A DNA stretch of 64,000 bases from Roseovarius pacificus (lineage in GTDB: Bacteria; Pseudomonadota; Alphaproteobacteria; Rhodobacterales; Rhodobacteraceae), in NCBI RefSeq assembly GCF_900142665.1, contig NZ_FRBR01000007.1:1-64000 (forward strand), written 5' to 3'. The position numbers were made by a program, and so were the translations under genes. Shown piece after piece: positions 61,697 through 64,000 of this stretch (its first letter is position 1; each line of letters begins with the position of its first letter). The notes under the pieces were generated by a model. The model had not been told where the DNA came from. It did not search any database and was given only the letters and a program-made list of their open reading frames with translations.

Positions 61697-64000
61697 TCAC
61701 TCGGCGGCGCGCAGCGGTTTGCCATTGTCGTCGCGGGCGTCGATCACGCGCTTGATGTCATTCGCTTCGGGCTGTGCTGCGTCTTCGTCTTCATACTCGC
61801 CGGTCTGTTCTTCCGGCCACAGCAGTTCGGGGGCATGCACTTTTCGGGCGGCATTCTGCAGCGCCCAGTCCTGCGCGGCGCGGCTGGCGCGGCCCATCGA
61901 CAACGCGGCCAGGGCTCGCGCGGTCCATTGCAAATAGGTGCCGGCCCAGATTCTCAACGCCAGCATCGACGGCGTAAACACCAGCGTCAGCATCGTGGCG
62001 ATGCCCAGACCGAACACCACGGCCGTCGCCAGTTGTTTCCACCACAATGCCGTGGGCGAATTGAACGAGTAGCCGCCATTGACGAAATCGAGGCTGAGGC
62101 CGAACATCATCGGCGCAAGGCCCGCCATTGTGGTGATGGTGGTCAACAGAACGGGGCGAATGCGCGCTTCGGCGGTACGGGTGATGGCCTCGATCCGCGG
62201 CATGTAGCGGCTGAACTCCTGATAGGTGTCGATCAGCACGATATTGTTGTTCACCACGATCCCGGCAAGCGCGACGATACCGGTGCCGGTCATGATGATC
62301 GAAAACGGCTGGCCCATCACAAGCATCCCGATCAGCACGCCGGTGGTGGACAACACCACCGCCAACAGCACCAGGACGGCATTGTAGATGCTATTGAATT
62401 GCGCCAGCAGGATGATGAACATCAGTCCCAGTGCCCCGGCAAACGCCTGTTGCAGGAAGGCCCCGGATTCAGCCTGATCTTCCTGATCGCCGGTCCATTC
62501 GTAGTCGATGCTGTCGGGCAACACGCCGCTGTTGAGCCATTCGGTCAGGTGCGCGATGCGTTCATTCGCGGTCACTGGCACCTCGGAGCGTGCGCTGCCG
62601 CCGGTGGCGACGGTCGTCGTCAATCCGTCCGCGACACCTGCTTTTATGTCGAAATAGCGGGTCTGGTCCACGCGGTCGATCTGTGCCAGCTTGGCGACCG
62701 GCTTGCGCGTGATGAAATTGGACAGCGGCACCAGGCCATCCTGTGTGCGCACCTTGAGCGCATCAAGCGTGGACAGCACACGATCCTCTTTCGGCAGGCG
62801 TACACGGATGTCGATTTCCTCATCCGAAGAGGGCACGCGCATCGTGTCCAGAAGAATGCCGCGGGTCACCAGTTGCACCATCGCGCCCACGGTCGCCACG
62901 TCGGCGCCATAGCGTCCGGCCTTTTCCACATCCACGTCGATCTGCCAGTCGATGCCGGGCAGGGGCAGCGTATCTTCGATTTGCTTCAGGCCGAACGTGG
63001 TCTCGAATTTTGCGCGCGCCAGCCGCGTGGCGTCTTGCAGGTCTTGCCAGTTGTCGCCTTTCAGCCGCAGGTGCACCGGCTTGGCCGAGGCCGGGCCGCG
63101 TGCCTGAGCAAGAATTTCTATCTTGGTGCCAGGTAACTGCTCCAGTTGTGCGGTCAGTTCGTCGATAATCGTGTCGCCGTCATATGCTTCGGCGCTGACC
63201 GCGCGGGTAACTTCGTAATCCAGGAACGGGATGGTGAACCAGGTCTCCCGGCCTTGCGGGCGGTCCTCCCACGGGATGGTTTCCAGTTGAACCTGCCCGA
63301 TCGTGTCCAGCGGGGCCTCGGCGCCACCGGTATTGTTGGTCAACCCGCCCTCGCCGGCAAAGGCAAACACGGTCTCGACGCCGGGATGCTGCATCGCGAT
63401 CCGTTCGGCCCGCGCCACCAGGGCATCCTTTTGCCCGATCGACAGGTTGCCACGGCCACGTACATAGATAATGGCCTGTTCGGGCTCGGATTCGACGAAG
63501 AACTCGGTGCCCTTGTTGTTGTTCATGTAGAAGATCAGGACAGATCCGACGAAAACAAAGACGAAGCCGAAGGTTACCAGCGGCATCACCGGATTGCCCG
63601 AAATCGCATGGATCACCCGACCGAACGGGGTGCGGCCATGTCCGGCTTTTACACGGCCCTCACGGCGGGGCATCGTGCGGTTCTTGAGCCAGCCAATGCC
63701 ATGCTGTGCGCGTTTTCCAATGGCCATCAGGCCCAGCAGAAGTGTAACCACCGACGCCACGCCCGCCGATGCCAGGACCGCTACGCCAAGCAACAGGACG
63801 AAGACCGATAACAGCGTGGGAATCACCGAGGCCAGAATACGCCCGGCCTCCATTTGCGTGAACTGTTCGGAGACCTGCGCCAACACAACCGGTGCAAGGC
63901 TGCCCGCCAGCATCAGCGCCGCAACAGCCACGGGAAACAGCAACAGGTGCCATAGCCAAAAGCCGCCTGCGATCTGCTCGGTCCGGGTGTTGAACCAGCG
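61697..64000 (-). CDS. efflux RND transporter permease (N-terminal part beyond the window)
   Basis: The C-terminal 767 residues, read open to the right edge. RND features: TM segments with GTGIVALAGIVVNNNIVLID (helix 10-like), LTTITTMAGLAPMMFG and GLGIATMLTLVFTP, and a periplasmic porter region with RVDQTRYFDIKAGV. Usual length is over 1000 residues, so at least 300 residues lie outside. It belongs to the inner-membrane tripartite pumps; substrates unknown. The membrane fusion partner is expected upstream beyond the window. Confidence 0.92.
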   Translation of the reverse strand, partial: RWFNTRTEQIAGGFWLWHLLLFPVAVAALMLAGSLAPVVLAQVSEQFTQMEAGRILASVIPTLLSVFVLLLGVAVLASAGVASVVTLLLGLMAIGKRAQHGIGWLKNRTMPRREGRVKAGHGRTPFGRVIHAISGNPVMPLVTFGFVFVFVGSVLIFYMNNNKGTEFFVESEPEQAIIYVRGRGNLSIGQKDALVARAERIAMQHPGVETVFAFAGEGGLTNNTGGAEAPLDTIGQVQLETIPWEDRPQGRETWFTIPFLDYEVTRAVSAEAYDGDTIIDELTAQLEQLPGTKIEILAQARGPASAKPVHLRLKGDNWQDLQDATRLARAKFETTFGLKQIEDTLPLPGIDWQIDVDVEKAGRYGADVATVGAMVQLVTRGILLDTMRVPSSDEEIDIRVRLPKEDRVLSTLDALKVRTQDGLVPLSNFITRKPVAKLAQIDRVDQTRYFDIKAGVADGLTTTVATGGSARSEVPVTANERIAHLTEWLNSGVLPDSIDYEWTGDQEDQAESGAFLQQAFAGALGLMFIILLAQFNSIYNAVLVLLAVVLSTTGVLIGMLVMGQPFSIIMTGTGIVALAGIVVNNNIVLIDTYQEFSRYMPRIEAITRTAEARIRPVLLTTITTMAGLAPMMFGLSLDFVNGGYSFNSPTALWWKQLATAVVFGLGIATMLTLVFTPSMLALRIWAGTYLQWTARALAALSMGRASRAAQDWALQNAARKVHAPELLWPEEQTGEYEDEDAAQPEANDIKRVIDARDDNGKPLRAAE

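Noticed and set aside
1..64000. tRNA, rRNA, CRISPR, insertion sequences
   Set aside because: No cloverleaf-like, repeat-spacer or transposase signals were seen by eye; a covariance-model search would be needed to be sure for small RNAs.

Overview
The window is high-GC, densely packed chromosomal DNA from an alphaproteobacterium, almost certainly a marine member of the Rhodobacteraceae (Roseobacter group). Supporting signs are a Rhodobacterales-type SAM/SAH riboswitch in front of metK, a soxBDAG sarcosine oxidase operon, a DddP-like M24 enzyme, a class I bacterial fructose-bisphosphate aldolase, and a GC-rich palindromic element between phoH and ybeY. The assignment is inference from gene content. 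I found no rRNA, tRNA, CRISPR array, insertion sequence or phage block. The first 93 bases may be the tail of one gene, and an RND pump gene runs off the right end.

1-10.3 kb is housekeeping: miaB, an OmpA-like protein and a small lipoprotein sharing an unusual motif, then phoH-ybeY-corC-lnt, riboswitch-metK and trmB. 10.3-20 kb holds argE and a self-contained type I secretion cassette: a 1075-residue adhesin with seven Ig-like repeats, a TolC-like lipoprotein, an ABC transporter with a degenerate C39-like domain, and an HlyD adaptor. 20-23 kb has a LysR regulator divergent from a DddP-like M24 protein that lacks the lyase's catalytic Asp, then dtd and hsp20.

23-29.2 kb is the most interesting block: a minus-strand operon for a 27-residue membrane microprotein (not previously listed by size-limited ORF calling), XpaC, TelA, a DUF2927 lipoprotein, an SPFH/GYF (YdjI-like) protein and a double zinc-ribbon membrane protein, followed by a nitroreductase. 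It resembles the PspA-associated YdjG/YdjI membrane-stress module of Bacillus, with XpaC and TelA in place of PspA. 29.4-31.9 kb has a GbdR-like AraC regulator and a cardiolipin synthase.

31.9-34.1 kb is a lower-GC accessory pocket with small orphan genes (one a translationally coupled pair, one DUF695-like), direct and inverted repeats, and the second copy of a GTAC-iterated element also found upstream of trmB. 34-43 kb returns to core functions: rluB, tadA, fba, pgk, a cytoplasmic/periplasmic cyclophilin pair, a DUF4336 protein and a polar amino acid ABC transporter with a strong hairpin between the binding-protein and permease genes. 43-50 kb has an orphan PhnD-like protein with two tandem TerB-like proteins, a DUF4274-like protein, TauE coupled to a PhyH-type oxygenase, DUF1289, ruvX and ccmI. 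50-64 kb has soxBDAG, sodB, a host-attachment-family protein, rarD, a LOG phosphoribohydrolase, a LysM protein, an Atm1-type ABC transporter with a small partner, and the partial RND permease.
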